Shown: piece after piece, positions 1 through 8,331 of the stretch
Numbering within the stretch: the first letter of the stretch is position 1
How the letters are laid out: each line of letters opens with the position of its first letter
Assembly: GCA_050486285.1 (NCBI GenBank)
Contig: JBJHCZ010000015.1
Span: 1 to 64,000, forward strand
Reading direction: 5' to 3'
DNA from: JAITWN01 sp050486285
Lineage (GTDB): Bacteria; Pseudomonadota; Gammaproteobacteria; SZUA-140
Length of the DNA: 64,000 bases
Made by a program: the position numbers and the translations under genes
The notes under the pieces: generated by a model
Databases searched by the model: none
Told to the model about the DNA's origin: nothing
The model's input: the letters and a program-made list of their open reading frames with translations, nothing else

Positions 1-98
1 GCTTTCCTCCGCGAATGGCTCGCCTCGCTGCCGCTGCGCGGCACCCTTCGGGCTCCGGCGAGGCTGCGCTTGACTTCGCTGCGGAAAGCCGCCGGGGG
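1..98. repeat. Truncated copy of a palindromic intergenic repeat
   Basis: Bases 1-31 are identical to 11886-11916, the inner part of a long palindrome between two convergent genes. Here the segment between the arms is longer (about 32-84), and the right arm (85-97) matches the start of the right arm of the second copy. The left arm is cut off by the window edge. No coding gene is convincing in 1-385. Confidence 0.7.
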
Positions 99-173
99 AC
101 CGCTTCAACAGCCTGGTCAAGATCGTGCCGCGGCCCGCGAAGCCAGGACCCAGCCGTCTGCACGAACTCCCGG

Positions 174-278
174 GCCGTTGTCGGCTCATGTCGTCCATGA
201 CCTTCGCCCGCAGGGATGCGGGCGAGAGCTACAGGGACGTATTTATGCGTGTCATGGACGGCATGAGCCGACAACGGC
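174..278. repeat. Nested inverted repeat, 28-bp arms
   Basis: Bases 174-201 pair with 251-278 with one mismatch. Inside the loop, 204-211 pairs perfectly with 218-225, so a transcript would fold into a long stem carrying an inner hairpin. It lies upstream of the tRNA-Val promoter and overlaps no credible gene. It looks like an interspersed palindromic element; only one copy is seen here. Confidence 0.7.
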
Positions 279-342
279 TATGGCACGGACACAGAACCGT
301 GGACGGGCAGGCAGGCAAAAGGCTTCTCCGCCATGATCTTGC

Positions 343-371
343 TTGCCAGAAGCGGGCCTATCGAGTATCTT
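343..371 (+). promoter_or_regulatory. Sigma-70-type promoter of tRNA-Val
   Basis: A TTGCCA -35 hexamer (343-348) is separated by exactly 17 bases from a TATCTT -10 hexamer (366-371). The expected transcription start falls a few bases before the tRNA at 386. The bases after the -10 are G-rich, as in stringently controlled stable RNA promoters; that regulatory reading is inference. Confidence 0.6.
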
Positions 372-385
372 GGGTGCCGGATTAC

Positions 386-462
386 AGGCGCGTAGCTCAG
401 TTGGTTAGAGCACCACCTTGACATGGTGGGGGTCGTTGGTTCGAGTCCAATCGCGCCTACCA
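386..462 (+). tRNA. tRNA-Val (anticodon GAC), CCA encoded
   Basis: A complete cloverleaf can be drawn. The seven-base acceptor stem 386-392 pairs perfectly with 452-458. The anticodon stem CCACC/GGTGG encloses the loop TTGACAT, giving anticodon GAC for valine. The T arm contains GGTTCGAGTCC. The discriminator base is A459 and CCA is encoded at 460-462. A promoter lies just upstream and a strong terminator just downstream, so this is a single-gene transcript. Confidence 0.97.
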
Positions 463-472
463 ATTGCATCGG

Positions 473-497
473 GCACTGTGAACACAGTGCTTTTTTT
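473..497 (+). terminator. Rho-independent terminator after tRNA-Val
   Basis: GCACTG (473-478) pairs with CAGTGC (485-490) around a short loop, and the stem can be extended by two further pairs. It is followed directly by seven T residues (491-497). This separates the tRNA transcript from thrS. Confidence 0.9.
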
Positions 498-554
498 ATT
501 GCCACCCTGTGCTTGTCCGACGGTCGACCGGCCAGGGTCAGGCCGGTACAGGGT

Positions 555-2480
555 ATGCCCACAGTCACGCTCCCCGATAACAGCACGCGGCGCTTCGAGG
601 CCCCCGTCACCGTGGCAGAGGTCGCCGCGGCGATCGGCCCGGGGCTGGCGCGCGCCGCGCTCGCCGGTCGCGTCGACGGCCGGCTCGTCGATCTGTCCAC
701 CGTCATCGACCGCGACGTCGCGCTCGGCATCGTCACCGCGAAGGATCCCGAAGGAATCGACATCATTCGTCATTCCTGCGCCCACCTGCTCGCGCAGGCG
801 GTCAAGCAGCTGTTCCCGTCGGCGCAGGTGACGATCGGCCCGGTCATCGAGAACGGTTTCTACTATGATTTTGCCTTCGAGCGCGCCTTCACGCCGGAGG
901 ATCTCGAGGCGATCGAGAAGCGCATGCAGGAGATCGCGGCGCAGGATCTGCCGGTCGCGCGCAAGCTCATGCCGCGCGACGAGGCCGCCGCATTCTTCCG
1001 CGGCATCGGCGAGGAATACAAGGCACGCATCATCGAGGACATCCCGGCCAGCGAGGAGATCTCGCTGTACGGGCAGGGCGAGTTCATCGATCTGTGCCGC
1101 GGCCCGCATGTGCCGTCGACCGGGCGGCTCAAGGCCTTCAGGCTGACCAAGCTCGCCGGCGCCTACTGGCGGGGCGACTCGCGCAACGAGATGCTGCAGC
1201 GCATCTACGGCACGGCCTGGGGCAGCAAGGACGACCTCAAGGATTACCTGCATCGCCTCGAGGAGGCCGAGAAGCGCGATCACCGCCGCATCGGCAAGCA
1301 GCTCGGACTGTTCCATACCCAGGAAGAGGCGCCGGGCATGGTGTTCTGGCACGACCGCGGCTGGACGATCTACCGCGTCATCGAACAGTACATCCGCGAG
1401 CTGCTGCGCGGGCAGGGCTACCAGGAGGTGCGCACGCCGCAGGTCGTCGACCGCTCGCTGTGGGAGCGGTCCGGGCACTGGGACAAGTTCGCGCACGGCA
1501 TGTTCACGACCCATGTCGAGAATCGCGACTACGCGATCAAGCCGATGAACTGCCCCTGCCATATCCAGATCTTCAACCAGGGCCTGAAGAGCTACCGCGA
1601 CCTGCCGTTGCGCATGGCCGAGTTCGGCTCCTGTCACAGAAACGAGCCGTCGGGCACGCTGCACGGCTTGATGCGGGTGCGCAACTTCGTGCAGGACGAC
1701 GCCCATATCTTCTGTACCGAGGACCAGATCCAGGCCGAGGTCGCGCAATTCATCGACCTGCTGTTCAAGGTCTACGCCGATTTCGGTTTCACGGAGATCC
1801 TGATCAAGCTGTCGACCCGCCCGGAGAACCGGGTCGGGGACGACGCCTCGTGGGACAAGGCCGAGCATGCGCTCGAGCAGGCACTGAACGCGAAGGGCCT
1901 GGCCTGGGATCTGCAGCCGGGGGAGGGCGCCTTCTACGGCCCCAAGATCGAGTTCTCGCTGAAGGACTGCATCGGCCGGGTCTGGCAGTGCGGCACGATC
2001 CAGGTCGATTTCTCGATGCCGGGCCGGCTCGGGGCCGTCTATATCGCCGAGGACGGCAGCAAGCAGGTCCCGGTCATGCTGCACCGGGCGATCCTGGGCT
2101 CGCTGGAGCGCTTCATCGCGATCCTGATCGAGGAACACGCCGGCTGGCTGCCCGCCTGGCTTTCCCCGCTCCAGGCGGTGGTCCTGAATATCACCGATCG
2201 CCAGGCCGGTTACGCCGCCGAGGTCGCCTCCCGGCTCGCCGGCCGCGGCCTGCGCGTCGAAACAGACTTGAGAAATGAGAAAATAGGCTTTAAAATCCGC
2301 GAGCATACACTGCAACGTGTGCCCTACCTGCTGGTCGTCGGCGACCGGGAGATGGCAGAAAATTCCGTGGCCGTGCGCACGCGAGACGGCAGGGATCTGG
2401 GAAGCCTCGGCATCGAGGCCTTCGCCGATCGCCTGGAGTCCGAGATAGCGTGCTACGGCCGCATTGTTTTGGAGGACTAG
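555..2480 (+). CDS. thrS: Threonine--tRNA ligase
   Basis: This 641-aa class II aminoacyl-tRNA synthetase charges tRNA-Thr in the cytoplasm. The N-terminal TGS domain (about 1-62) begins MPTVTLPDNS. It is followed by the editing domain with the HSCAH zinc-like motif (73-77), the catalytic core with the zinc-ligand stretch MNCPCH and motif 2, and a C-terminal anticodon-binding domain. The reading frame is open further upstream, but the ATG at 555 gives the normal family N-terminus. The gene heads the conserved order thrS-infC-rpmI-rplT-pheST-ihfA. The infC Shine-Dalgarno lies inside its last codons, so translation of the two is probably coupled. Confidence 0.97.
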   Translation: MPTVTLPDNSTRRFEAPVTVAEVAAAIGPGLARAALAGRVDGRLVDLSTVIDRDVALGIVTAKDPEGIDIIRHSCAHLLAQAVKQLFPSAQVTIGPVIENGFYYDFAFERAFTPEDLEAIEKRMQEIAAQDLPVARKLMPRDEAAAFFRGIGEEYKARIIEDIPASEEISLYGQGEFIDLCRGPHVPSTGRLKAFRLTKLAGAYWRGDSRNEMLQRIYGTAWGSKDDLKDYLHRLEEAEKRDHRRIGKQLGLFHTQEEAPGMVFWHDRGWTIYRVIEQYIRELLRGQGYQEVRTPQVVDRSLWERSGHWDKFAHGMFTTHVENRDYAIKPMNCPCHIQIFNQGLKSYRDLPLRMAEFGSCHRNEPSGTLHGLMRVRNFVQDDAHIFCTEDQIQAEVAQFIDLLFKVYADFGFTEILIKLSTRPENRVGDDASWDKAEHALEQALNAKGLAWDLQPGEGAFYGPKIEFSLKDCIGRVWQCGTIQVDFSMPGRLGAVYIAEDGSKQVPVMLHRAILGSLERFIAILIEEHAGWLPAWLSPLQAVVLNITDRQAGYAAEVASRLAGRGLRVETDLRNEKIGFKIREHTLQRVPYLLVVGDREMAENSVAVRTRDGRDLGSLGIEAFADRLESEIACYGRIVLED

Positions 2481-2483
2481 GGA

Positions 2484-3044
2484 ATAGCTTCGGACAAAGA
2501 ATTGCGATTGAATGAGGCCATCACGGTGCCGCAGGTGCGGCTCGTCGGTCCGGACGGAGAACAGCTCGGCGTCGTCGCCATCGCTGAGGCAAACAAGGTC
2601 GCCGAGGAGGCGGGCCTGGATCTGGTCGAAGTAGCGCCCACGGCGCAACCGCCGGTCTGCCGAGTGATGGACTACGGCAAGTACATCTTCGAGGAAAGCA
2701 AGAAGCGCCACGCGGCGCGCAAGAAGCAGAAACAGATCCAGGTCAAGGAAGTGAAGTTTCGCCCCGGCACCGACGAGGGCGATTATCAGGTCAAGCTGAA
2801 GAACCTGATCCGCTTCCTGAGCAGCGGCGACAAGGCGAAGGTGACGCTGCGGTTTCGCGGCCGCGAGATGGTCCATCAGCGTCTCGGCCTCAAGCTGCTG
2901 CAGCGGGTCGAGAAGGACCTCGAGGATTACGCGATGGTCGAGCAGTATCCGAAGCTCGAAGGGCGGCAGATGGTGATGGTGCTGGCGCCGGCGACCGGCA
3001 AGAAGAAGCCGGTGGCGCAGGGGCAGCCGCAACCCGAGGCCTGA
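2484..3044 (+). CDS. infC: Translation initiation factor IF-3, probable AUA start
   Basis: IF-3 binds the 30S subunit and polices start-codon and initiator-tRNA choice. The protein is about 186 aa, with the typical N-terminal stretch RLNEAITVPQVRLVG, the basic linker (KKRHAARKKQKQIQ) and a C-terminal domain ending in an alanine/proline/glutamine tail. No ATG or GTG is available near the N-terminus. A TTG at 2502 lacks a ribosome-binding site. GGAGG at 2471-2475 lies eight bases before ATA at 2484, which gives IASDKELRLNEAI. infC genes of E. coli and relatives use AUU so that IF-3 represses its own translation, so AUA here fits that scheme. The start is inferred. Confidence 0.93.
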   Translation: MASDKELRLNEAITVPQVRLVGPDGEQLGVVAIAEANKVAEEAGLDLVEVAPTAQPPVCRVMDYGKYIFEESKKRHAARKKQKQIQVKEVKFRPGTDEGDYQVKLKNLIRFLSSGDKAKVTLRFRGREMVHQRLGLKLLQRVEKDLEDYAMVEQYPKLEGRQMVMVLAPATGKKKPVAQGQPQPEA

Positions 3045-3095
3045 GGCCGCAGGGCTTGACGGATTTATCTTCGAATTTTTCTGGGGAATGAACGG

Positions 3096-3293
3096 ATGTC
3101 GAAACTGAAGACACACAGTGGAGCGGCCAAGCGCTTTGCGCGCACCGCCTCGGGCCGATTCAAGCATCGCCGGGGCTTCCGCAGCCACATACTGACCAAG
3201 AAGAGCAGCAAGCGCAAACGCCAGCTGCGCGTCGAGGGCATGGTCCATGCCTCGGACACGCGCGCCGTGCGCCAGATGCTCCCTTACGCCTGA
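3096..3293 (+). CDS. rpmI: 50S ribosomal protein L35
   Basis: This 65-aa basic protein begins MSKLKTHSGAAKRF and contains the family motif HILTKKSSKRKRQLR. It is a structural component of the large ribosomal subunit. It sits 51 bases after infC and 26 bases before rplT, the conserved operon arrangement in which L20 represses translation of the L35-L20 mRNA in E. coli. Length and sequence are normal. Confidence 0.98.
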   Translation: MSKLKTHSGAAKRFARTASGRFKHRRGFRSHILTKKSSKRKRQLRVEGMVHASDTRAVRQMLPYA

Positions 3294-3319
3294 CGCATTG
3301 AACTGATCGAGAACACGCC

Positions 3320-3679
3320 ATGCCAAGAGTCAAGAGAGGAGTTACCGCGCGCGCCCGGCACAAGAAGGTGCTGGCGAAGGCCAAGGGCTTTCGCGGTCGC
3401 CGCAAGAATGTCTATCGCATCGCGACGCAGGCCGTCACCAAGGCCGGCCAGTATGCCTATCGCGACCGTCGCAATCGCAAGCGCGAATTCCGCGCGTTGT
3501 GGATCGTCCGCATCAACGCCGCCGCGCGCGAGTGCGGCCTTTCCTACAGCCGCCTGATGGACGGCCTGAAGAAGGCGGCGATCGAGGTCGATCGCAAGGT
3601 GCTCGCGGACCTGGCGGTGCATGACAAGGCCGCCTTCGCCGCGCTGGCCGACAAGGCCCGGGCGGCGGTTGCCGCCTGA
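3320..3679 (+). CDS. rplT: 50S ribosomal protein L20
   Basis: This 119-aa 23S rRNA-binding protein is needed early in 50S assembly. It begins MPRVKRGVTARARHKKVL and contains the conserved GFRGRRKNVYR segment. It ends with an alanine-rich tail, KARAAVAA. It follows rpmI and is closed off by a hairpin with a T-run before pheS. In E. coli L20 is also the translational repressor of rpmI-rplT; I could not verify the RNA pseudoknot here. Confidence 0.98.
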   Translation: MPRVKRGVTARARHKKVLAKAKGFRGRRKNVYRIATQAVTKAGQYAYRDRRNRKREFRALWIVRINAAARECGLSYSRLMDGLKKAAIEVDRKVLADLAVHDKAAFAALADKARAAVAA

Positions 3680-3729
3680 CAAGGCCCGCCGCCGCAAGTA
3701 GGCGCGGCGTCAGCGTGTCTGGACCGGAA

Positions 3730-3760
3730 AGGAAAGGCAGCGCCTTTCCTTTTTGTTTTT
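3730..3760 (+). terminator. Intrinsic terminator between rplT and pheS
   Basis: GGAAAGGC (3731-3738) pairs perfectly with GCCTTTCC (3742-3749) around a three-base loop. TTTTT follows at 3750-3754, then a second T-run to 3760. The hairpin ends only 13 bases before the pheS ATG, so it may terminate the ribosomal transcript, attenuate pheST, or both. No phenylalanine-rich leader peptide was seen. Confidence 0.85.
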
Positions 3761-3773
3761 CAGCAGCCCGAAC

Positions 3774-4811
3774 ATGGACAGTCCCGATCGAATCGTGCAA
3801 CAACTCGATGCGATAGTCAGAGAGGCGGAGAACGAGATCGTCGCCGCCCGCGATCCCGCGGCGCTCGACCAGGTGCGTGTCCGTTATCTCGGCAAGAGCG
3901 GGCGCGTCACCGACGTGCTCAAGCAACTGAAGGACCTGCCGCCCGACCAGCGTCCGCGCGCCGGCCAGGTCGTCAACGAGGCCAAGGCCTCGCTCACCGC
4001 GCTGATCGAGGCGCGCGGCGCGGCGCTCGCCGCGGAAGCGCTGGAACACCGGCTCGCGGCCGAGCGCATCGACGTCACGCTGCCGGGCCGTGGCCGCGGG
4101 ACCGGCGGCCTGCATCCGGTGATGCAAGTGCTCGATCGCATCGCCGGGCTGTTCGCGCAGGCCGGCTTCGAGGTCGCGACCGGTCCCGAGATCGAGGATG
4201 ACTTCCACAACTTCGAGGCGCTGAACATCCCGTCCGACCATCCGGCGCGGGCGATGCACGATACCTTCTATTTCGATGCGCGCACGCTGCTGCGCACCCA
4301 TACCTCGCCGGTGCAGATTCGCGTGATGCGCGAGCGCACGCCGCCGCTGCGTGTGATCGCGCCGGGGCGTGTCTATCGCTGCGATTCCGACGTCACCCAC
4401 ACGCCGATGTTCCACCAGGTCGAGGGCTTCATGGTCGATGAGGCGGTCAGCTTCGCCGAACTGAAGGGGACGATGACCGATTTCCTGCGCGCATTCTTCG
4501 ACCGCGACCTCGCGATCCGTTTCCGCGCCTCGTACTTTCCGTTCACCGAGCCCTCGGCCGAGGTCGATATCGCCTGCGTGATCTGCGGCGGCGACGGCTG
4601 CCGCGTCTGCAAGCAGACCGGCTGGCTCGAGGTCATGGGCTGCGGCATGATCCACCCGCAGGTGCTCGCCAATGTCGGCCTCGACAATGAGCGCTATACC
4701 GGCTTCGCCTTCGGCCTCGGCGTCGAGCGCCTCGCGATGCTGCGCTACGGCGTCAACGACCTGCGCCTGTTCTTCGACAATGACCTGCGCTTCCTGCGCC
4801 AGTTCAACTGA
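3774..4811 (+). CDS. pheS: Phenylalanine--tRNA ligase alpha subunit
   Basis: This is the 345-aa catalytic subunit of the heterotetrameric PheRS. The first 90 residues form the coiled-coil arm. The class II core follows, with motif 2 around GRVYRCDSDVTHTPMFHQVE and motif 3 in GFAFGLGVERLAM. A cysteine cluster, CVICGGDGCRVC, precedes motif 3. The ATG at 3774 gives MDSPDRIVQQLD; an in-frame TTG at 3753 lies inside the terminator T-run and is unlikely. The upstream bases lack a clear Shine-Dalgarno sequence. pheT follows after 12 bases. Confidence 0.97.
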   Translation: MDSPDRIVQQLDAIVREAENEIVAARDPAALDQVRVRYLGKSGRVTDVLKQLKDLPPDQRPRAGQVVNEAKASLTALIEARGAALAAEALEHRLAAERIDVTLPGRGRGTGGLHPVMQVLDRIAGLFAQAGFEVATGPEIEDDFHNFEALNIPSDHPARAMHDTFYFDARTLLRTHTSPVQIRVMRERTPPLRVIAPGRVYRCDSDVTHTPMFHQVEGFMVDEAVSFAELKGTMTDFLRAFFDRDLAIRFRASYFPFTEPSAEVDIACVICGGDGCRVCKQTGWLEVMGCGMIHPQVLANVGLDNERYTGFAFGLGVERLAMLRYGVNDLRLFFDNDLRFLRQFN

Positions 4812-4823
4812 CGGTCCCGGGCG

Positions 4824-7211
4824 ATGAAATTCAGCGAACGCTGGTTGCGCGAATGGGTCGATCCCGGCATCGATACCGCAGTGCTCGCCGAGCGCCTGAC
4901 GATGGCCGGCCTCGAGGTCGATGCGGTGACGCCGGTCGCGCCGCCGTTCGATGGCGTCGTCGTCGGTCATGTCCTCGAGGTCGGCCCGCATCCGGAGGCC
5001 GATCGCCTGCGGGTGTGCCGCGTCGATGCCGGCATGGACGAACCGCTGACGATCGTCTGCGGCGCCGCGAATGTCGTCGCCGGCATGCGCGCGCCGACGG
5101 CGGTGGTCGGCGCGACGCTGCCGGACGGCACGAAGATCCGCCGCGCGAAGCTGCGCGGCGTCGAGTCCTCCGGCATGCTGTGTTCGGCGAGGGAACTCGG
5201 TCTCGGCGAGGGCGGCGAAGGACTGATGGCACTGCCGGACGATGCGCCGACGGGCATGGACCTGCGTGCGCTGATGGAGCTCGACGACGTCACGATCGAA
5301 CTCGGACTGACGCCGAACCGCGGCGATTGTCTCGGCGTCGCCGGCATTGCCCGCGAGGTCGGCGTGTTGTGCCGCGCCGGGGTCGGCGGTCCCGCGATGA
5401 CGCCGGTCGTGGCGGCGAGCGACGAGCGCATCGCGGTCGGGTTGCGCGACCCGGCGGCCTGTCCGCGCTATCTCGGACGAATCATTCGCGGTATCGACCC
5501 GGCCGCGCGCACGCCGCTGTGGATGCAGGAACGCCTGCGCCGCAGCGGGCTGCGCAGCCTCGGCGCGGTTATCGACATCACCAATTATCTCCTGCTCGAA
5601 CTCGGCCAGCCCATGCATGCCTTCGATCTCGCGCGCATCGAGGGCGGCATCCAGGTACGCAAGGCCCGGGCGGGCGAGATGCTGACGCTGCTCGACGGCC
5701 GGCAACTCACGCTCGACGACGACATGCTGGTCATCGCCGACGACCGCAAGGCGCTTGCGCTCGCCGGCATCATGGGCGGGGAGGACAGCGCGGTCGGCGA
5801 AGCCACGAGTTCACTGTTTCTCGAATGCGCATTCTTCGCGCCGTCCGCGATCAGCGGGCGCGCGCGCCGGCTCGGCCTGCATACCGATTCCTCGCACCGC
5901 TTCGAGCGCGGGGTCGACTTCGATCTGCCGCTGCGCGCGATCGAACGCGCGACCCGGCTGATCCTCGAAATCGCCGGCGGCACGCCGGGTCCGGTCATCG
6001 ACGCGACTTCGCCCGCGCACCTGCCGCCGCGTCCCGCGTTGCGCCTGCGCGCCGAACGTCTGCGCCGATTGCTCGGCTACGAGATCGAGCCGGCTGCGGT
6101 CGGCGACATCCTCACGCGTCTCGGCATGACGGTCCGTCATGACGCCAAGGCCGCCGGCTGGGAGGTGACGCCGCCGTCGTTTCGCTTCGATATCGCGATC
6201 GAGTCGGACCTGATCGAGGAGATCGCGCGCGTGCACGGCTACGAAGCGATCCCCGCCCGCGCGCCGCATGCGGGTCTGCGCATTCGCACGCCGGACGATG
6301 CCAGCGAACGCAAGACCGCCGCGCGCTGCCTGCTCGCGGCGCGCGGCTGGCAGGAGGTCGTGACCTTCAGCTTCATCGATGCCGACAGCCAGGGACTGTT
6401 CGATCCGGACAACGCGCCGCTCCGGCTCGCGAATCCGATCTCGGTCGATACCTCGGTGATGCGTACCAGCCTGTGGCCCGGCCTCGCGCGCGCCTGCGCC
6501 CACAACCTGAATCGCCAGCAGGGACGCGTCCTGTTCTTCGAGCATGGCTCGAAATATATTTCTCAAGACAATGTAATAAAAGAAGAAAATACTTTGTCCG
6601 GCCTGGCCTGCGGCAATGCCGACCCGGAGCAGTGGGGCTTGCCGGAACGCGCTGCCGACTTCCATGACATCAAGGCCGATGTCGAGGCCGTGCTTGCGGT
6701 CCTCGGCGGTGCGCAGGCCTGGCGCTTCACGCCCGCCGCCCATGCGGCCCTGCATCCCGGGCAATCCGCGCGCATCGATGATGCCGATGGGCGCGAGATC
6801 GGGTGGATCGGCAGTCTGCATCCGCAGCTTTCGCAGCGACTCGATATCCATCGCAATGTCGTCGTGTTTGAACTCCTCATCGATCGCATTGCGCGACGCG
6901 CGACGCCGGCATTCCGTGAACTGTCGCGCTTCCCGTCCGTGCGTCGCGACCTTGCGCTGATCGTCGACGATGAGATTGCCGCCGGCGCGATCCTCGATTG
7001 CGTGCGCGAGACCGCCGGCCCGTTGCTTCAGAGCTTGACCCTGTTTGATATCTATCGAGGTAAAGGTATTGATTCCGGGAAGAAAAGCATCGCTTTGGGC
7101 TTGACCTTGCAGGATTTTTCCCGCACTCTTGTCGACGGGGAGACGGAGGTTCTGATCGCTGCGGTGCTCGAGCAGTTACAGGACCGGTTCGGGGCAACAC
7201 TGAGAGAGTGA
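4824..7211 (+). CDS. pheT: Phenylalanine--tRNA ligase beta subunit
   Basis: This 795-aa partner of PheS carries tRNA recognition and editing. Recognisable parts are the N-terminal tRNA-binding OB fold (about 40-150), the B3/B4 editing module, the B5 domain (about 400-475) and the C-terminal ferredoxin-fold anticodon-binding domain (last 95 residues, FRELSRFPSVRRDLALIVDD). It starts MKFSERWLREWVDP, the usual family N-terminus. One short stretch (about 6545-6600) is noticeably A/T-rich but stays in frame. ihfA begins six bases after its stop. Confidence 0.97.
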   Translation: MKFSERWLREWVDPGIDTAVLAERLTMAGLEVDAVTPVAPPFDGVVVGHVLEVGPHPEADRLRVCRVDAGMDEPLTIVCGAANVVAGMRAPTAVVGATLPDGTKIRRAKLRGVESSGMLCSARELGLGEGGEGLMALPDDAPTGMDLRALMELDDVTIELGLTPNRGDCLGVAGIAREVGVLCRAGVGGPAMTPVVAASDERIAVGLRDPAACPRYLGRIIRGIDPAARTPLWMQERLRRSGLRSLGAVIDITNYLLLELGQPMHAFDLARIEGGIQVRKARAGEMLTLLDGRQLTLDDDMLVIADDRKALALAGIMGGEDSAVGEATSSLFLECAFFAPSAISGRARRLGLHTDSSHRFERGVDFDLPLRAIERATRLILEIAGGTPGPVIDATSPAHLPPRPALRLRAERLRRLLGYEIEPAAVGDILTRLGMTVRHDAKAAGWEVTPPSFRFDIAIESDLIEEIARVHGYEAIPARAPHAGLRIRTPDDASERKTAARCLLAARGWQEVVTFSFIDADSQGLFDPDNAPLRLANPISVDTSVMRTSLWPGLARACAHNLNRQQGRVLFFEHGSKYISQDNVIKEENTLSGLACGNADPEQWGLPERAADFHDIKADVEAVLAVLGGAQAWRFTPAAHAALHPGQSARIDDADGREIGWIGSLHPQLSQRLDIHRNVVVFELLIDRIARRATPAFRELSRFPSVRRDLALIVDDEIAAGAILDCVRETAGPLLQSLTLFDIYRGKGIDSGKKSIALGLTLQDFSRTLVDGETEVLIAAVLEQLQDRFGATLRE

Positions 7212-7217
7212 ACAAGA

Positions 7218-7520
7218 ATGGCGCTGACCAAGGCTGACATGGCCGAGCGCTTGTTCGAGGAGTTCGGGCTGAACAAGCGGGAAGCCAAGGATCTCGTCGA
7301 GATGTTCTTCGAGGAAATCCGCAATGCCCTCGAGACCGGGCAACAGGTCAAACTGTCCGGCTTCGGGAATTTCAACCTGAGAGAGAAAAACGAACGGCCT
7401 GGCCGCAACCCGAAGACCGGGGAAGAAATCCCGATTACGGCACGCCGGGTGGTTTCGTTCCATCCTGGGCAAAAACTAAAAGCAAGAGTCGAGGCCCATG
7501 CTGGAACCCAGCGGGAATGA
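7218..7520 (+). CDS. ihfA: Integration host factor subunit alpha
   Basis: This 100-aa DNA-bending protein of the HU/IHF family starts MALTKADMAERLFEEFGLNK. It contains the beta-arm region with GRNPKTGEEIPITARRVV, including the proline that intercalates DNA at the arm tip. The position directly after pheT is the standard place for ihfA in gammaproteobacteria. It overlaps the start of the following regulator gene by 23 bases. Confidence 0.97.
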   Translation: MALTKADMAERLFEEFGLNKREAKDLVEMFFEEIRNALETGQQVKLSGFGNFNLREKNERPGRNPKTGEEIPITARRVVSFHPGQKLKARVEAHAGTQRE

Positions 7521-7854
7521 CGCGTTGCCCCCGATCCCCGGGAAGCGCTATTTCACGATAGGGGAAGTCAGCGATCTGTGCGGCGTCAAGCCGCATGTGT
7601 TGAGATACTGGGAGCAGGAGTTTCCGCAACTCGCGCCGATCAAACGGGCCGGCAACCGCCGCTACTACCAGCGTCATGATGTGATGCTGGTGCGCCAGAT
7701 CCGCGATCTGCTCTACCAGCAGGGGTTCACGATCGGCGGCGCCCGGCAAAAGCTCTCCGGCAAGGAGGTCAAGACCGATGCCAGCCGCAGTCGCCAGGTG
7801 GTGCGCCAGATGCGGCAGGAACTCGAGGATCTGCTGAAGACCTTGAAGACCTGA
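7498..7854 (+). CDS. MerR-family transcriptional regulator
   Basis: This 118-aa protein has an N-terminal MerR winged helix-turn-helix (about 18-85). Visible motifs are YFTIGEVSDLCGVKPHVLRYW and NRRYYQRHDV, and a short C-terminal coiled coil follows. It lacks the cysteines of metal-sensing MerR proteins. A regulator of this type nearly always follows ihfA in gammaproteobacteria, and its ligand and targets are not known to me. Translation is probably coupled to ihfA by the 23-base overlap. A tRNA-Pro gene lies 70 bases downstream. Confidence 0.92.
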   Translation: MLEPSGNDALPPIPGKRYFTIGEVSDLCGVKPHVLRYWEQEFPQLAPIKRAGNRRYYQRHDVMLVRQIRDLLYQQGFTIGGARQKLSGKEVKTDASRSRQVVRQMRQELEDLLKTLKT

Positions 7855-7924
7855 GCGGCATCCTTCATCATCCGCAGGCTGCCGATCATCCGGGCGGCCT
7901 TCACCGGCACAACGACAGTTCAAT

Positions 7925-8002
<78 letters not shown>

Positions 8003-8201
8003 TTCTCTCAATGAGTCACAGCATCAAGCCCTGGCCCGGATTGCGGCTCGGCACCGTCTTGCGCGCCGGGGCGGACAGGCATAGGATTTCTCCACCACGG
8101 TCTTCAAACCATCCCCTTGAACGACGCGGGTCAGTCCCGTGCAAACCATACAGGAGCTTTCCACCACTGAAATAACACTGGCTGAAAAAGGAGGGGCGAC
8201 G

Positions 8202-8303
8202 ATGAGCGATACGGAAGATGTCATCACCAACGTAATCATCGGTCTGGTCCTGATGTGCGGTCCGGTCGGGTACCTGCTGTTCAGTATCCTGTTCACGATC
8301 TGA
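8202..8303 (+). CDS. 33-aa single-span membrane peptide, unknown
   Basis: The frame runs from ATG 8202 to TGA 8301-8303 and is too short for routine ORF calling. AGGAGG at 8189-8194 lies seven bases before the ATG, one of the best Shine-Dalgarno matches in the window. The product begins MSDTEDVITN and continues as an uninterrupted hydrophobic segment (IIGLVLMCGPVGYLLFSILF), so it would be a one-helix inner-membrane protein with its charged end first. A perfect hairpin follows at 8311-8331. I do not recognise the family. Bases 8002-8188 before it hold nothing I can identify. Confidence 0.55.
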   Translation: MSDTEDVITNVIIGLVLMCGPVGYLLFSILFTI

Positions 8304-8310
8304 CCCAGCC

Positions 8311-8331
8311 GGCCTCCGGCAGACGGAGGCC
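8311..8331 (+). terminator. Hairpin after the 33-aa ORF
   Basis: GGCCTCCG (8311-8318) pairs perfectly with CGGAGGCC (8324-8331) around a five-base loop. It starts seven bases after the small ORF's stop codon. There is no T-run, so termination is plausible but not certain. Confidence 0.5.

Noticed and set aside
2502..2504. TTG as start codon of infC
   Set aside because: It has no Shine-Dalgarno at a suitable distance, while ATA 2484 has a perfect one.
405..3326. A 973-aa open frame on the minus strand
   Set aside because: It lies antisense to thrS, infC and rpmI, has no recognisable domain, and is explained by the strong G+C bias of the third codon position in the real genes.
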